Assembly: GCA_900291925.1 (NCBI GenBank)
Contig: UWYS01000022.1
Location: forward strand, 307,501 to 371,500
Direction of reading: 5' to 3'
Source: Thecaphora thlaspeos
Taxonomy: Eukaryota; Basidiomycota; Ustilaginomycetes; Urocystidales; Glomosporiaceae
DNA length: 64,000 nucleotides
Positions 45,901 through 56,317 of this stretch are shown one piece after another; the stretch's first letter is position 1, and every line of letters begins with the position of its first letter. The notes under the pieces were generated by a model. The model worked only from the letters and a program-made list of their open reading frames with translations, did no database searches and was not told the DNA's origin. Position numbers and translations under genes: made by a program.

Positions 45901-47621
45901 CGCTCCTGGGCGGTGATGACGAGGCGCGCAAGAGGATGGCGCTCATGGGCAGTGGCAGCAGCGGAGGACCCGGCTCGCCGGCCGCATTCTCGACGCCTGC
46001 GTCCGTGTCGACCGCAACGACGTCGGCCCCTATCAGTGGGTCTGTTGCTGCTGCGATGGTAGGAGGACCGGCTGGAATGCCTTTTCCCGTATCGTCAGCG
46101 GGCGCAGCGGTACCGAATTCGGCCTACGCCCCGCACGATGGCGGAGCTATGGCAGCTAAGAACGAGCCGTCGGCCCAGCAGCTACAGCAGCAGCAGCAAC
46201 AGCAGCCCCCGAAAGCGGGCAGTCCCGCTCCTGGCGGGGCCATGGGCTCTTCTGGCCCCACCAGCAGCGGTCCCGACCTAGGCGCCGCACCGCCCGTCCC
46301 CGTCCCCAACGTCCAGGCCGCCAAGCCGATGCCTAACAACGTTCAGGTCCAGGTGCTGGTGCAAGCGTTTGGCCCCAACGCGCTGACCAACCTACACGCG
46401 CTCCAGGCCCACATCAAGGGCCAGGGGACCCACCCGTGGGTCGCCTTTATGGAGGCCAACGTCCCCAACTTCAAGGGCCTGCCGCTCCAGGTCCAGATGC
46501 AGCAGTTGACGGGGATGCAGAACGCCGCCCTTCAGCGCCAGAAGATGGAGCAGCAGCAGCAGCCCGACCGGGCATCGCCCACGTACCCGCTACAGCAGCA
46601 GCAGGCGCAGCCTCCCTTTGGCGGCCTGCAGAACAGCGGCGGCCACGCCAACAACGGCATGAAGACGCAAAGTCCTTCGCGGAGGGGGACCAACAGCGCC
46701 GGGCCAGCCTCGCACCACAGCAACAGCCCGGGGCGTATGTCGGCGTCGCCGATGCTGAGCGGTCTCAATCATCCGTCTGTCCAGCAGCACGGCTCTTCGT
46801 CGAGACCGGCCACGCCGGCGCGGTCGGGGACGCCCTCGCAGCACTTTGGTGAAGGTGGCAGCGGTCGGCCGGGAAGTTCGTCGGGACCCATCAGCGGCGG
46901 GACGGGCCCACGGATGCGACAGAGCAGCTCGAGCAACATCCTCAGCGGTGGCGGCGATGGACACGTCAGCTCCCCGATGGCGCAGAGCCGCGGCTCGCCC
47001 GCCAATTTTGCCAACTCGCCCGCCCAGCAGCAGCCTGGTACGCCTCAAAGTGCCGTGCCGCAGGCGCAGCAGCCGCAGCCGTTGATGGCGCAGGCGATGC
47101 CTTCGCCGCAGCAGATGCAAAGCATGCTGATGCAGAGCATCCCGAACCTCAACGCACTGCCGCCGCACATCCAGCAGCAGCTTCGGCAGCAGTACGCGGC
47201 GCAGCTGCAGTCGCACCAGCTGAGGCAGCAGCAGCCCCATCCCTCGGCCGTTCCGACCGACGCCGCCGGCCAGCCGCAGGGACAGGCGATGAGGTACCCG
47301 GGCATGTCTCCGCAGCAGCAGCAGCAGCAGCAGCAGCAGATGCGAGGGGGCGTGGGAGGCCAGATGATGGCTACGCCGCTACAGCAACAGCAGCAGCAGC
47401 AGATGCAGGTGATGATGGCTGCGGCGGCGGCGGCGCGCGGCAACGCAGCGGCCGGCGGTGGTGGTATGGGAGACGTCGGAGGCGACGGTACGATGAACGG
47501 CATGAACTTTCTGGGAGGTCTGAGTTCGGCTCAGCTGCAGCAGCTCAAGCAACAGCACCAGCAGCAGCACCAGCAGCAGCAGGGCAATGCCGGATCGCCC
47601 TGGTTCAATGCGGGTCAGTAG
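42916..47621 (+). CDS. SS18/SNF11-like (SSXT-domain) protein, putative SWI/SNF subunit
   Basis: Two exons, 42916-45494 and 45611-47621, give 1529 residues. The only conserved block is near residues 829-885 and spans the 116-nt intron (GTGAGT...CAG): RIALILRINKELIRMCVDMQ, then NNLTADPVYRDVAIRLQGNL, then GYLAGMADK. It has the pattern of the SSXT helix of SS18 and Snf11, SWI/SNF subunits that bind the remodeller ATPase. Before it lie about 820 residues of Ala/Ser/Thr/Glu/Gln-rich sequence; after it, about 640 residues rich in Gln, Pro, Gly and Ser, with polyQ runs like those of transcriptional activators. A KRKSEEMD ... NKRVREG basic pair next to the domain could be a nuclear signal. The start is the first good ATG (MSEEMQSV). 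The function is inferred from one domain. Confidence 0.72.
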
Positions 47622-48238
47622 TGGTAAAGGATAGGTGGGGTTTTGGCTCTCTCGTGCTTTGCACCTGCCCTTGGCATGGTTTCGCTCGCCGGTGCTCTTG
47701 ATTGCGGGTGAGCTCGCTCTATTTCCTTGCATTGCTTTGCAAGCGAGCGAATTTAGCGTGCAGAAAACCATCGTAGGTACTTTGCCCTGTTGCCTGTAAG
47801 AGGCGTCGTCAAGAGGTGCCCTGAAGCCGGTCGAGCTGCGAAGGAAAAGGCTGTACTCATATCTGGTCTCGGCGTTGCTATGCGTATAAAGGAGCGCCGG
47901 CGCCGGCGCAGGTCGGAAGAATGAGGGGATCCCGGCCGGCGGGTCCGAGCGCAAAGGTGTCATTTTCCTCTGGCGCCTGGTCGGTAGGCCTGGCCTGGCC
48001 TGGTTGCAGCTATTTCGTCCTGTTCGCTCGTCGTGGCGGCAGAGAGGGTCGTCTAGGTAAGCAAGGCTAAGGCCAGGCCATACGACTTCCACCACCACCA
48101 CCACCCCCTCCATCTCACCTCCTCTCCTCCGTCCACCCTTCTGTCTGCCCCTCGACCGCCCACCGCACCGCACAACAGCACAGAGAGGAAGACGGTGAAG
48201 CAAGCTACCCGCCCAGCAAGACGTCCAAGATCCCCGGG
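47622..48238. other. intergenic spacer, promoter and leader of HEM12
   Basis: No gene seen. A CCA-rich leader (CCACCACCACCACC at about 48090) precedes the HEM12 ATG. Confidence 0.6.
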
Positions 48239-49718
48239 ATGCAGCACCTCCACTCTTTCACCCAGCGCAAGGCCGGCACCTGCGCCGAGCTCAGGAAGGC
48301 TCAGGAAGGTCTCAAGAACGACCTCATCCTCCGCGCCGCTAGGGGAGAGCAGACAGAGCGCGCTCCCTGCTGGATCATGAGGCAGGCCGGACGCTACCTC
48401 CCCGGTGAGCAGCGCTTCCTTTCCACTCTCTCTCTCTCTCTGTCTCTTGCTTTCTCTTGTGCTCCTCTTGTCCTTGCGTGCGTCGCTGACACCCCGCACG
48501 ATCCCCTCCGCTCGCCTCTGCTTTCTTCCCCAGAGTTCCGCAAGATCCGCGAAGACCACGACTTCTTCACCTGCTGCCGCGACCCCGAGCTGGCGTCCGA
48601 GATCACTGTCCAGCCCATCCGTCGCTACCGCGGCCTGCTGGACGCCGCCATCATCTTTAGCGACATCCTCGTCATCCCGCAAGCCATGGGTCTCGAAGTC
48701 GAGATGCTCCCCGCCAAAGGCCCGCATTTCCCCGCCCCGCTCGTCACGCCCAAGGACATCGAGCGTCTTTACAAAAAGGTCGACGTCAACAAGGAGCTCG
48801 GCTACGTCTACGACGCCATCAAGCTCACCCGCACCAAGCTCGACGGAGAGGTGCCCCTCATCGGCTTCTGCGGCGCGCCCTGGACTCTCATGGCCTACAT
48901 GGTCGAAGGCGGTGGAAGCAAGACGTTCGAGAAGGCAAAGACTTGGCTGTTCAAGTACCCCGAGGAGAGCAAGGAGCTCCTCCAGCGGATCGCCGATGTC
49001 GCAGTCGAGTTCTTGGTCGGGCAGGTGCTGGCCGGTGCGCAGGTGAGTAGACGCGCGGTTTCCCCGCCCTCTGGCACCGTCGCTCCCCCCTTTGCGTCGA
49101 TGTCGTCAGGCTGACCGATCCCGCCTCTTTGTCCTCCTCGACCTTGCGATCCGACCCGCGCAGATGCTGCAAGTGTTCGACTCGTGGGCGGGCGAGCTGT
49201 CGCCCTCGGACTTCCGCACTTTTTCGCTCCCATACCTCCGCTCCATTGCCGCTGCCGTTCGAGACGCCCTCTCGCTCCGGTCCGTCGCCTGTCCACCGCT
49301 GATCGTCTTCGCCAAGGGAGCACTTGGCCACTCGCTTCCAGAGATCGTCAAGGCAGGGTACGACGTTGTCGCACTCGACTACACCGTCGAGCCTAGCGTA
49401 GCGCGTAAAGTCGTCGAGCTCGCCTCTCGCGGTCGGACGATCAGCAAGAACGCCAGTGGTGCCAACGAGGCCGGTCATAGGTTGGCTCTACAGGGTAACA
49501 TGGATCCTGCCGTTCTGTACGCAGGTAAAGAAGCGATCGAGAGAAAGGTAGAGGAAATGCTAAGGGCCAGAAAGGGTGGGTTCGGTGGTGGTGGTGCTTA
49601 CATCTGTAACCTTGGACATGGTATCACCCCCGGTGTCCATCCTGAGGCCGTCAAGTGGTTCTTGAAGGCTGTTCATAGACTCAGCGAGGAGGTCAACAGC
49701 GCAAAGGACGAAGAGTGA
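48239..49718 (+). CDS. HEM12: uroporphyrinogen decarboxylase
   Basis: Cytosolic heme-pathway enzyme that decarboxylates uroporphyrinogen III four times to coproporphyrinogen III. Three exons, 48239-48404, 48534-49042 and 49164-49718, give 409 residues, slightly longer than the family norm because of an approximately 20-residue N-terminal extension and a short Lys/Asp/Glu C-terminus. Signature sequences: [18 protein letters not shown] (the [17 protein letters not shown] motif crosses intron 1), [19 protein letters not shown] with the substrate-binding Asp, [19 protein letters not shown] (second signature) and [13 protein letters not shown] with the conserved His. Introns have GTGAGC and GTGAGT donors. 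The gene converges on the glutaminase gene; coding GC declines in the last 200 bases. Confidence 0.96.
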
Positions 49719-49942
49719 AGCGTCGTGCGAGAGGGGGGCGAGCGGAACAAGAAACTCAGGATTCAGCTAGATAAGAGACAAGGATAAGACGAACCGCAAA
49801 AACACACACTCGACGTAGAGGACCTCTCTTCTCCATATCACTACTCTTGCACGACGCATCGTAACGAAGGAACGTTTGCTTCTAATACAGAAAAACAAAA
49901 ACAAAAAAAAGGGTAGGAGAGAGGTCTCGACCTTTTAAGAGT
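49719..49942. terminator. convergent 3' ends of HEM12 and the glutaminase gene
   Basis: A 224-bp AT-rich spacer between two stop codons in tail-to-tail orientation, with an A-rich tract (aaaaacaaaaacaaaaaaaa) at about 49890-49910. It probably contains both poly(A) regions. No defined signal is claimed. Confidence 0.45.
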
Positions 49943-52936
49943 TTACCTGCCCTTTGGGAAGACCTCTGTAAACATCGAATGCGTTTCTACAACATCTAAG
50001 ACATCTAAAGGAAGGGAGGAGGAGGTAGACAACTTCCTCATCATCTTGTCCGTTTCGACGGTAGGACGTTGGACGGGCTGTTCGTCGATTTTGAACGGTA
50101 CCTGCGCCTTTGGCCCGTCGATACGAACGACGGGTCGTTTCGACTTTGCATCCTGTTGCTGCTGCTGCTGCCGCTTGGTGGAGAGGGTTCGGAAAGGTTT
50201 CTTTGCCTCGCCTTTCTCCGTCTCCTTCTCCTTCTCCGTGTCCGTCTTATGCCACCAACCTTTTGGATTCTTCGTCATTCCAAAAGCCCTTTGCAACGTC
50301 TCCTCTTGCATCGCCTTTTGCATCTCTTGGTCGTCTTCGTCGGCGTACTGATACGTTCCGACGTTGACGCCGTTCGCTTGATCCGCCTTGACTTTTGCGA
50401 GGATGGCAAAGTGACCGCCTACCACGGGTCTAGCTAGGAAGTGAATGGTCGGTTCTCCCGTCGAGTCTTTCGGAAAGTCTCCCGTGTCCGCCTGCATCAG
50501 ATCGGTGAAGGGTGCATCCGTCACGCCGTTGCTCACGAAGCGATAGAGCAGGTCGATAAACATGTCTCGCGCCGTCGTGTTGTCCGTCGTGGCCGCTGCG
50601 AACATCCCCCAGTCCGTCTTGGCCCACTTGTGCCGCGAGTCGAGCGGGACGGCGTATTTCATCGCCTTCCTCTCGTACCACGCATCCTGAACATCGTAGA
50701 TCCGCTTGGACACGAGTCCGAGGTTGAGCAGTCGGTCGCCAAACAGGTTGTACAACGTGCCCCAGCTCGAGTCGTTCTGGTAGGCCAGCTTGGTGTGGCT
50801 CTTGTCCTTGGACAGCGCGAAGTCCTGCCACAGCTTGACGTACGTCTTGCTCACGTTGCGGTACGTTTTGGCGTCCTTGTGCTCGCCCAGCAGCTCGGCG
50901 ATCGCAGACATGGCCGCGATCCCCTCGATCCCCTTGATGGCCAGGTTGGTCTGATTCGCCAGCGTCCCGGCAAAGTCGTCCGTCGACAGTTGCGTCGCCG
51001 GGATGAGCGAGTTTTCAATCAGGAACTCGGCCCACTGCTTCATGATCGCGTAGTGGCTGCGCAGCCACTCGCTCGACTCGCGCTTGCCCACCAGCTGCGC
51101 GTAGTGCAGCGCCATCCAGATCATGTTGCCGCTCTCCTCGACCTGCATCGGCTCGTCGTTGCCGTCGTTGTGGCCGAACGCGTCGGGGTAGACGCCGAGG
51201 TCGTGGACGCACCACTTGTTCGGGTACAGGCCGCTCTCGGTGTACTCGAAGATGGGCTGCATCAGGTCGCGCAGCAGCCGCGGGTTGGTGTAGCTGAGCA
51301 GCGGGAAGAGCGGGAAGATGACGTCGACCGTCGACATGTCGCCGTTGCTCGAAATCTCCTTGAGGAAGAGGAGCGTGTCGCTCGTGTTGTAGCGCTGCGT
51401 CTCGTTGTTCCAGGCGATGGTGATCTCGAACGTCGCAAACGCCTGACGCACCGAGAGCGTCGTGATGGCGGTGTAGCGCTCGCCCACCTCGCCGCCGCCG
51501 ACGGCCGCCTTGCTGTCGTCGACAACCTGGCGGTCGAAGCGCTTGGCGCCCGCGAGCGCGTCGTCAAAGTCGTCGACGAAAAAGGCGACGGCCTTTTCGA
51601 GCGTGTCGAACCGCGACTGCCAGTAGCCGTAGCGGTCCTCCTGGTACGAGGCGTTGCTCCCGGTGCCCGGCTTCTTGGCGCGGATGTAGTTGACGTAGGG
51701 CGAGCGCATGTGGCCCACGACGAAGAGGGCGTCGAGCGTCGCGTTTTTGGCGTCAAAGTCGACGGCAAAGGCGTACGAGTTGTTCGGGCCCAGCGTCGGG
51801 CCGTGGTCGACGGTGACGCGGCCGAGCTTGATAAACTCGCTCTGGGTGACGACATTGTTGTTGTTGCGGCTCGTCATGCCGGCGTGGGCGCGGGCGGCGT
51901 AGGTGGCGTTGCCCCACTCGGCGCGCTGGCGGAACTCGGTGTAGACCTGCGGGCGCTTGCGCGTGAGGAAGAACATCGACGAGTTGCCGCACTCCTTGAA
52001 CTGGACGTCGTACGGCGTCTCCTCGTAGGCGTAGTCGTAGCCCGTCACCCAGCGCTCGTCGATGTCGGTGTAGAGCTGGACGCTCCGCTTGGCGCTCGTC
52101 TTGGCGTCGAGCTCGACGTAGAGGTAGCTCAGCGGCAGGCTCTGGCGCAGGTAGTCGTCGGGCGTGATCGGGGTGAGGAAGGTGACGGTGAAGCGGACGC
52201 CATCTGCGTCGAACTCAAAGATGGTCCGCGTCGCCGTGTACTCGGCGCTGAGCTGGACGGCCGCCTTGCCGGCGCGCACCAAGGTGCCGAAGCCGTTGCC
52301 CATCCACTGGTAGGTGGTGTTGTCGACGCGGATGTAGCCGGTCCAGCCGAGGCGGAACTCGCCGTCGGCGCCGTACGACGAGGTCCAAAAGGCCGGGTAC
52401 TCGCCGGCGAGGTAGCCGCCATTGCCGACCGAGTTGGGCGGGATCGACGAGAGCGACGAGCCGGCAGGCAGCCATGCGTTGAGGTACGGGCTGCGGACGG
52501 CCAAGGGGTAGCTCGGCGGCTTGATGGGCTTGTACTTGCTCCGATTGAGCGCCTCGGCCGCGTTGGTGATGCCCGGGTTGGCGTTGGGGACGGCCGAAGG
52601 CGAGGAGCCGCCGTCGTCCTTCTTCTTCTGCTTGGCCGGAGTCTGGCCCTTTGTGACCAGGCGGAAGGCGGGCGAGTTGACGTCGCCGTTGTCGAGGAGC
52701 GTCTGCTGGGCGGGCTCGATGGCCCACTGGATGCCGGGCGCGTCGGACTTGCTCGAGCCGGCGGTAGGGACACCGCCGTCTGCGCCGAGGCGCTTGAGGG
52801 TATCGGGGCGGGTGAGGTCGCCGAGCAACTTGTAGACGTCAGCGAGGCCGTCGCCCTTGGCCAGCGAGGCGGCGGCCGGCTGCAAGAGGAGCCCGGCCAC
52901 CAGCGAGCCGAGCGCCGGCTTGAGGCGAAGCTTCAT
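49943..52936 (-). CDS. gtaA: secreted glutaminase A-family protein
   Basis: An intronless 997-residue protein of the fungal GtaA family, whose members hydrolyse glutamine outside the cell or at the cell surface. A signal peptide is visible at the start (LKPALGSLVAGLLLQPAAAS). Family landmarks: YPLAVRSPYLNAWLPAGS, YPAFWTSSYGADGEFRLGWT, LPLSYLYVELDA, HDLGVYPDAFGHNDGNDEPM, EESGNMIWMALHYAQ, STDDFAGTLANQTNLAIKGI and DWGMFAAATTDN. Many N-glycosylation sequons are present (for example NTTYQW, NSSMFF, NNSYAF). The last roughly 130 residues are unlike the usual end of this family: Lys/Glu repeats (KTDTEKEKETEKGEAKKP), a Gln run of seven, then a basic and serine-rich tail. No GPI signal is visible. The matching antisense open frame is a codon-bias shadow. 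Confidence 0.88.
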   Translation of the reverse strand: MKLRLKPALGSLVAGLLLQPAAASLAKGDGLADVYKLLGDLTRPDTLKRLGADGGVPTAGSSKSDAPGIQWAIEPAQQTLLDNGDVNSPAFRLVTKGQTPAKQKKKDDGGSSPSAVPNANPGITNAAEALNRSKYKPIKPPSYPLAVRSPYLNAWLPAGSSLSSIPPNSVGNGGYLAGEYPAFWTSSYGADGEFRLGWTGYIRVDNTTYQWMGNGFGTLVRAGKAAVQLSAEYTATRTIFEFDADGVRFTVTFLTPITPDDYLRQSLPLSYLYVELDAKTSAKRSVQLYTDIDERWVTGYDYAYEETPYDVQFKECGNSSMFFLTRKRPQVYTEFRQRAEWGNATYAARAHAGMTSRNNNNVVTQSEFIKLGRVTVDHGPTLGPNNSYAFAVDFDAKNATLDALFVVGHMRSPYVNYIRAKKPGTGSNASYQEDRYGYWQSRFDTLEKAVAFFVDDFDDALAGAKRFDRQVVDDSKAAVGGGEVGERYTAITTLSVRQAFATFEITIAWNNETQRYNTSDTLLFLKEISSNGDMSTVDVIFPLFPLLSYTNPRLLRDLMQPIFEYTESGLYPNKWCVHDLGVYPDAFGHNDGNDEPMQVEESGNMIWMALHYAQLVGKRESSEWLRSHYAIMKQWAEFLIENSLIPATQLSTDDFAGTLANQTNLAIKGIEGIAAMSAIAELLGEHKDAKTYRNVSKTYVKLWQDFALSKDKSHTKLAYQNDSSWGTLYNLFGDRLLNLGLVSKRIYDVQDAWYERKAMKYAVPLDSRHKWAKTDWGMFAAATTDNTTARDMFIDLLYRFVSNGVTDAPFTDLMQADTGDFPKDSTGEPTIHFLARPVVGGHFAILAKVKADQANGVNVGTYQYADEDDQEMQKAMQEETLQRAFGMTKNPKGWWHKTDTEKEKETEKGEAKKPFRTLSTKRQQQQQQDAKSKRPVVRIDGPKAQVPFKIDEQPVQRPTVETDKMMRKLSTSSSLPLDVLDVVETHSMFTEVFPKGR

Positions 52937-54635
52937 GGTCGCGGGGTTGAGGAGGGGGGGGGGAGGCCCTTTCTAAAAGGAGGGTGGGACGAGGCGCGCG
53001 TGAAGCTGTTGCGGCAGGGGGCGAGGGGAGAGGGGATGGAAGGAGAGGGAAGAGGGAGGCAAAGCCAGGACAAGAAAAGGTTAGGACGCGCTTTATAGGC
53101 GGTGTGCTGGTGAGCTCCTCTGGCGTCGAGCGGAAGATGGGGTCGCGTTGCTACTTAGCCCTGCTCGGCGTGGGGTCGCTTTATGAGGAGTGTTTCGGTA
53201 CGAGCCGCCTCTATGTATGTAGGTGGTGGTGGTGGCAATGGTGGACGAGCGGGCCGTGGGCCGGCGATGCTAGAGCTAGAGTCGATGGCCGCAGTGGGGG
53301 TGGGGGGTGCCTCCGGGGGTTTCCGCAGGATGCGTCTGGCGCTTGGTGCTGCTCGCCTAGTCGAAGACGGGGCTAGGGAGGGAGAGCTAGAGCTAGAGCC
53401 AGGGCGGGGCGGAAAAGGAGGACGAGGAGGAGAGGAGGAGGGGAGGAGGGAGGGAGCCGGAGGAGCCGAGGGGCTAGTAGTTAGCGTCTAACTTTATTGG
53501 TGTACAGTATGGATGCAAGGGGGGGTATGTGGAGCGATCGGCCGAGGCGACGGCGACGGCGACAGCGACAGCGACAGCGAAGACGAGCAGCAGCGGCCGC
53601 CTGCGAGGGGGGAGGTCGGGTATCGCGTGACTCAGCGGCGACGACGACGACCGACGGACGGTGTTGTCGTCGCCGGCCAGCTACACAGCTCGTTGGCTGG
53701 CTGGCTTTTGTTCGGCGGGCAGGCGAGGCAGGCAAGGGTTCATTGCGGGGCGTGACAGCGCGCCCTGGCCTGCCTCTCCACTCGACTCGACTCGGCGCGG
53801 CGCGGCGCGGCGCGTCCAGCCAGCCAGCAGCAGCGCTTCTCTCGACCAGCGCACCCTCCATGCGTGCGTGCGTGCTTGCGTGCTTGCGTGCTTGCGATCG
53901 AGGCGCGGCTCCTGCTGGCACAGCTGACCACGCCTCGGAGGGCATGACGGCTCGCCAGGACAGAGACTCGGCTTCAGTCCTCCAAAGCTGTCAAGGTTGC
54001 GGGCTCGACGGACTGTCCAACCCCCACCCTAAAAACCACGACTATGTTCAGAGCAAAAACCCAACTTGCTGGCCCCCACAAACGAGGGACGAGGCATCCG
54101 AGAGTGTACAAAGACCCCGGTCAGTGCGCCTACCTGACAAGTGGATACACACACTACACTGTAGTAGAAGCATCCAGATCCCATCCAGATCCCAGGCTAC
54201 AGCAGAGTGTGAGAGAGGGGGAAAAGGGACTCGACATCAAGGGATGAAAATATGGATTGGCCGAGCAATGAAAGAGCAGCTTGTGAATAGCTGGAAAAAT
54301 GTCGATCGGAAACGAGCAAGAGCGGCGATCCATGAAAGGGGTGACACCACTACAGTACACTAGACGCTTGATTCAAAAGGGACAGCGAGAGGGGAAGGGA
54401 AAGCGAAGCAAAGCCAAAGGCAACGGAGGTGCGAGGAGCGGCTTGCTACTACGACTCGTGGCTACGCGCGTCTGGAGCACCTCTCGAGACGGAAACAAGG
54501 TCTCCGCGTCGCAGATTGCGATACTGGACGACGGCGAGTGCGCGAGGGAAGACGCAGCGGCGGTCCAGCCCGTGGATCGAGCAGGAAAGCGCGCGCGCGC
54601 GCGCTGTGGCGCAAGCGCTAGAGGGACAGAACGCC
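52937..54635. other. 1.7-kb gene-free region with simple repeats
   Basis: It holds the promoter of the glutaminase gene at its left end and no recognisable exon. Repeats: GACGGC/GACAGC hexamers at about 53548-53585, CGGCG pentamers at about 53793-53812, and TGCG/TGCT units at about 53861-53895. Confidence 0.55.
53861..53895. repeat. (TGCG/TGCT)n tandem repeat
   Basis: Alternating TGCG and TTGCG units, imperfect. Confidence 0.85.
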
Positions 54636-55204
54636 CTACTCGCGGGTAATGTCGATGGTGTAGGCCGAGTCGAGCCTGAGGTTGAGCTGGCTGATGGTAA
54701 CCTGGTTGTTCTGGACGGGGATCGTGACGTCGGAGACGAGCGTGGATCCGTCCACCCTTCCGCCGCCGTTGAAGGGGATCCCGCAGACGTTGGCCGCGCC
54801 GTTGAAGGCGGGGAACGAGTTGACGTTGGAGACGACAATCGGGTAGGCGCCTTCCTGGCCCCGTACGCCGACGAGGACGTTGACAGTCCCGGCGTTTCGG
54901 TTCTGGGAGGCAAAGAGGTCAAAGCAGGCGCTTCCCGTCGCGCCGGCGTGGGTGATGAGGCCGGGCGAGGCCTGCTTCTTGGTGTAGTACTTGAGCATCT
55001 GCCAGTCGCCGAGCGGATAGGTGGTCGCGGCGTTGGTCGAGGCGCCCGCGACGAGCCTGGCCAGGTCGTTGTGCAGCCCGCCGGTCGTGTCCCAGTTGGC
55101 GCGCAGCGCTTCGATGTTCGTACGCTCGAACCGGCCCAGGAACCACAACGTGTAGGCGGGCGTCTGCTCGTCGGTCCCCGCGTACTCGTTGATGGTGATG
55201 GCGC
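54636..55204 (-). pseudogene. 5'-truncated GH39-like glycoside hydrolase fragment
   Basis: The open frame keeps the C-terminal approximately 190 residues of a GH39-like enzyme: ITINEYAGTDEQTPAYTLWF with the NEY-type acid residue, RTNIEALRANWDTTGGLHN, YPLGDWQMLKYYTKKQAS, and a beta-sandwich ending GIPFNGGGRVDGST ... LDSAYTIDITRE with its own stop. Everything upstream of ITINEY that should form the first two-thirds of the catalytic barrel is missing. The frame runs into unrelated residues (RQDRLPLRQQRPARA) at the point where an oppositely oriented GH127-like fragment begins. No start codon with a signal peptide is available. The family assignment rests on motif pattern only. Confidence 0.6.
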
Positions 55205-55435
55205 GCGCCGGTCGTTGTTGTCGCAGGGGCAGGCGATCCTGTCTCACTGCGTGCCGTCGGCGCCCTACATGTCGTGGATGAGGACGGTGAAGCGCTCGAG
55301 GAGCAACAGGAGGCGAGGTACCGCGAAGAGGAGGGCAAGCGAAGGGACCTCACCTTCATCCCGTACTACTGGCGGTGCAACCGGAAGGAGACCCAGGGGC
55401 GGATGAGGTGTTCGCTGCTGCGTAAGCTGGACTGA
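55205..55435 (+). pseudogene. C-terminal fragment of a GH127-like (beta-L-arabinofuranosidase family) gene
   Basis: The plus strand is open from about 55200 to a TGA at 55433-55435 and reads SLRAVGALHVVDEDGEALEE ... RDLTFIPYYWRCNRKETQGR followed by MRCSLLRKLD. The block LTFIPYYWxxNR with a Gly/Met-containing end is the usual C-terminus of GH127/DUF1680 proteins. The preceding roughly 550 residues of catalytic domain are absent; at the left edge the sequence passes directly into the 5'-truncated GH39-like fragment on the other strand. It is too short to encode an enzyme. Confidence 0.55.
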
Positions 55436-55644
55436 GACAGACTGGGGCCAGGCCAGGACGCATGGCGCAGTCGTCGCTCTCGATCCTGGCGCCGGTCTTC
55501 AGAACAGCATGGGACAGCATCGAGAGGCTCGAATCCGGCCCGTACCGCTGCGGCCGCTTGCTCTCGTCTTGCGCGCCCGTCGTCCGCTCGTCTGCCCGTC
55601 CCGTCTCGCTGCGCGGTTGACATCTCGACCCGAGGTGTCGCTTG

Positions 55645-55670
55645 GTCGGCCGGTCGGTCGGTCGGTCGGT
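55645..55670. repeat. (CGGT)n tandem repeat, first copy
   Basis: Five to six CGGT units. A second block of the same unit lies about 230 bp downstream at 55873-55896. Confidence 0.9.
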
Positions 55671-55872
55671 CAGTCGACTGGCCATTTGAAAGGGCAGCCA
55701 CTTACGGCCACCGCCGATAGTGGCCGCTGCAATCGAAGAGGGAAGCGAAACAACGACAAGGGAGAGAGGGGGACACGAAAGATTACGAGGCGCGCGGCAG
55801 GATATCGTACACCATACAACAACAACGACGACGGGGACGACAGCGGAAGAAGATACTCGAGTGGATATAGGG

Positions 55873-55896
55873 CCGGTCGGTCGGTCGGTCGGTCGG
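55873..55896. repeat. (CGGT)n tandem repeat, second copy
   Basis: Five CGGT units in the same orientation as the first block. Confidence 0.9.
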
Positions 55897-56317
55897 CAGC
55901 TCGCCTTGTGCGCTGCGAACGTGGTCCCGAGATTGTCGGCAGAGGCAAACGTCGAAATGTAAGAGAGAGAGAGAGGCGACGGAACGACGACAAGATGCGA
56001 GCGGCGACGCAGAGTGCAGATTGGCGCGAGAAAGGGCGGCAGCGGCAACAGAGCGAGGACAGGAGAAGACGACAGAGGATAGCCCAAAGAACGGGGAAAT
56101 GCGGGTCGGAGAGGTAAAGGTTCGGCGGATCCGCGTCGATGTCGAGGTCGGATGTCGAGATCGAGGTTGAGGTCGAGGTCGGATGCCAAGGACAGCGCAT
56201 TGGGTCCGGCTTGGGCCTGTGTTTGTCGGACGGAGCGCCAACGATGGCGGCCACGGGGGCGGCGGCGGCAAGGGGGGTGGACCAAGTCAGGCGATGCCCG
56301 GTTCCGTGTGCGTTCCG

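Larger units (their letters stand above)
55436..56317. other. spacer with two CGGT repeat blocks
   Basis: No gene recognised on either strand between the GH127-like fragment and the HMG-box gene. Open frames here are Arg/Ser/Pro-rich shadows. Confidence 0.5.

Noticed and set aside
50441..53098. 885-codon open frame antisense to the glutaminase gene
   Set aside because: It mirrors the glutaminase codons in a GC-rich gene (Val/Arg/Leu/Ala-rich, no domain). The sense frame has signal peptide and family motifs, so this is a codon-bias shadow.
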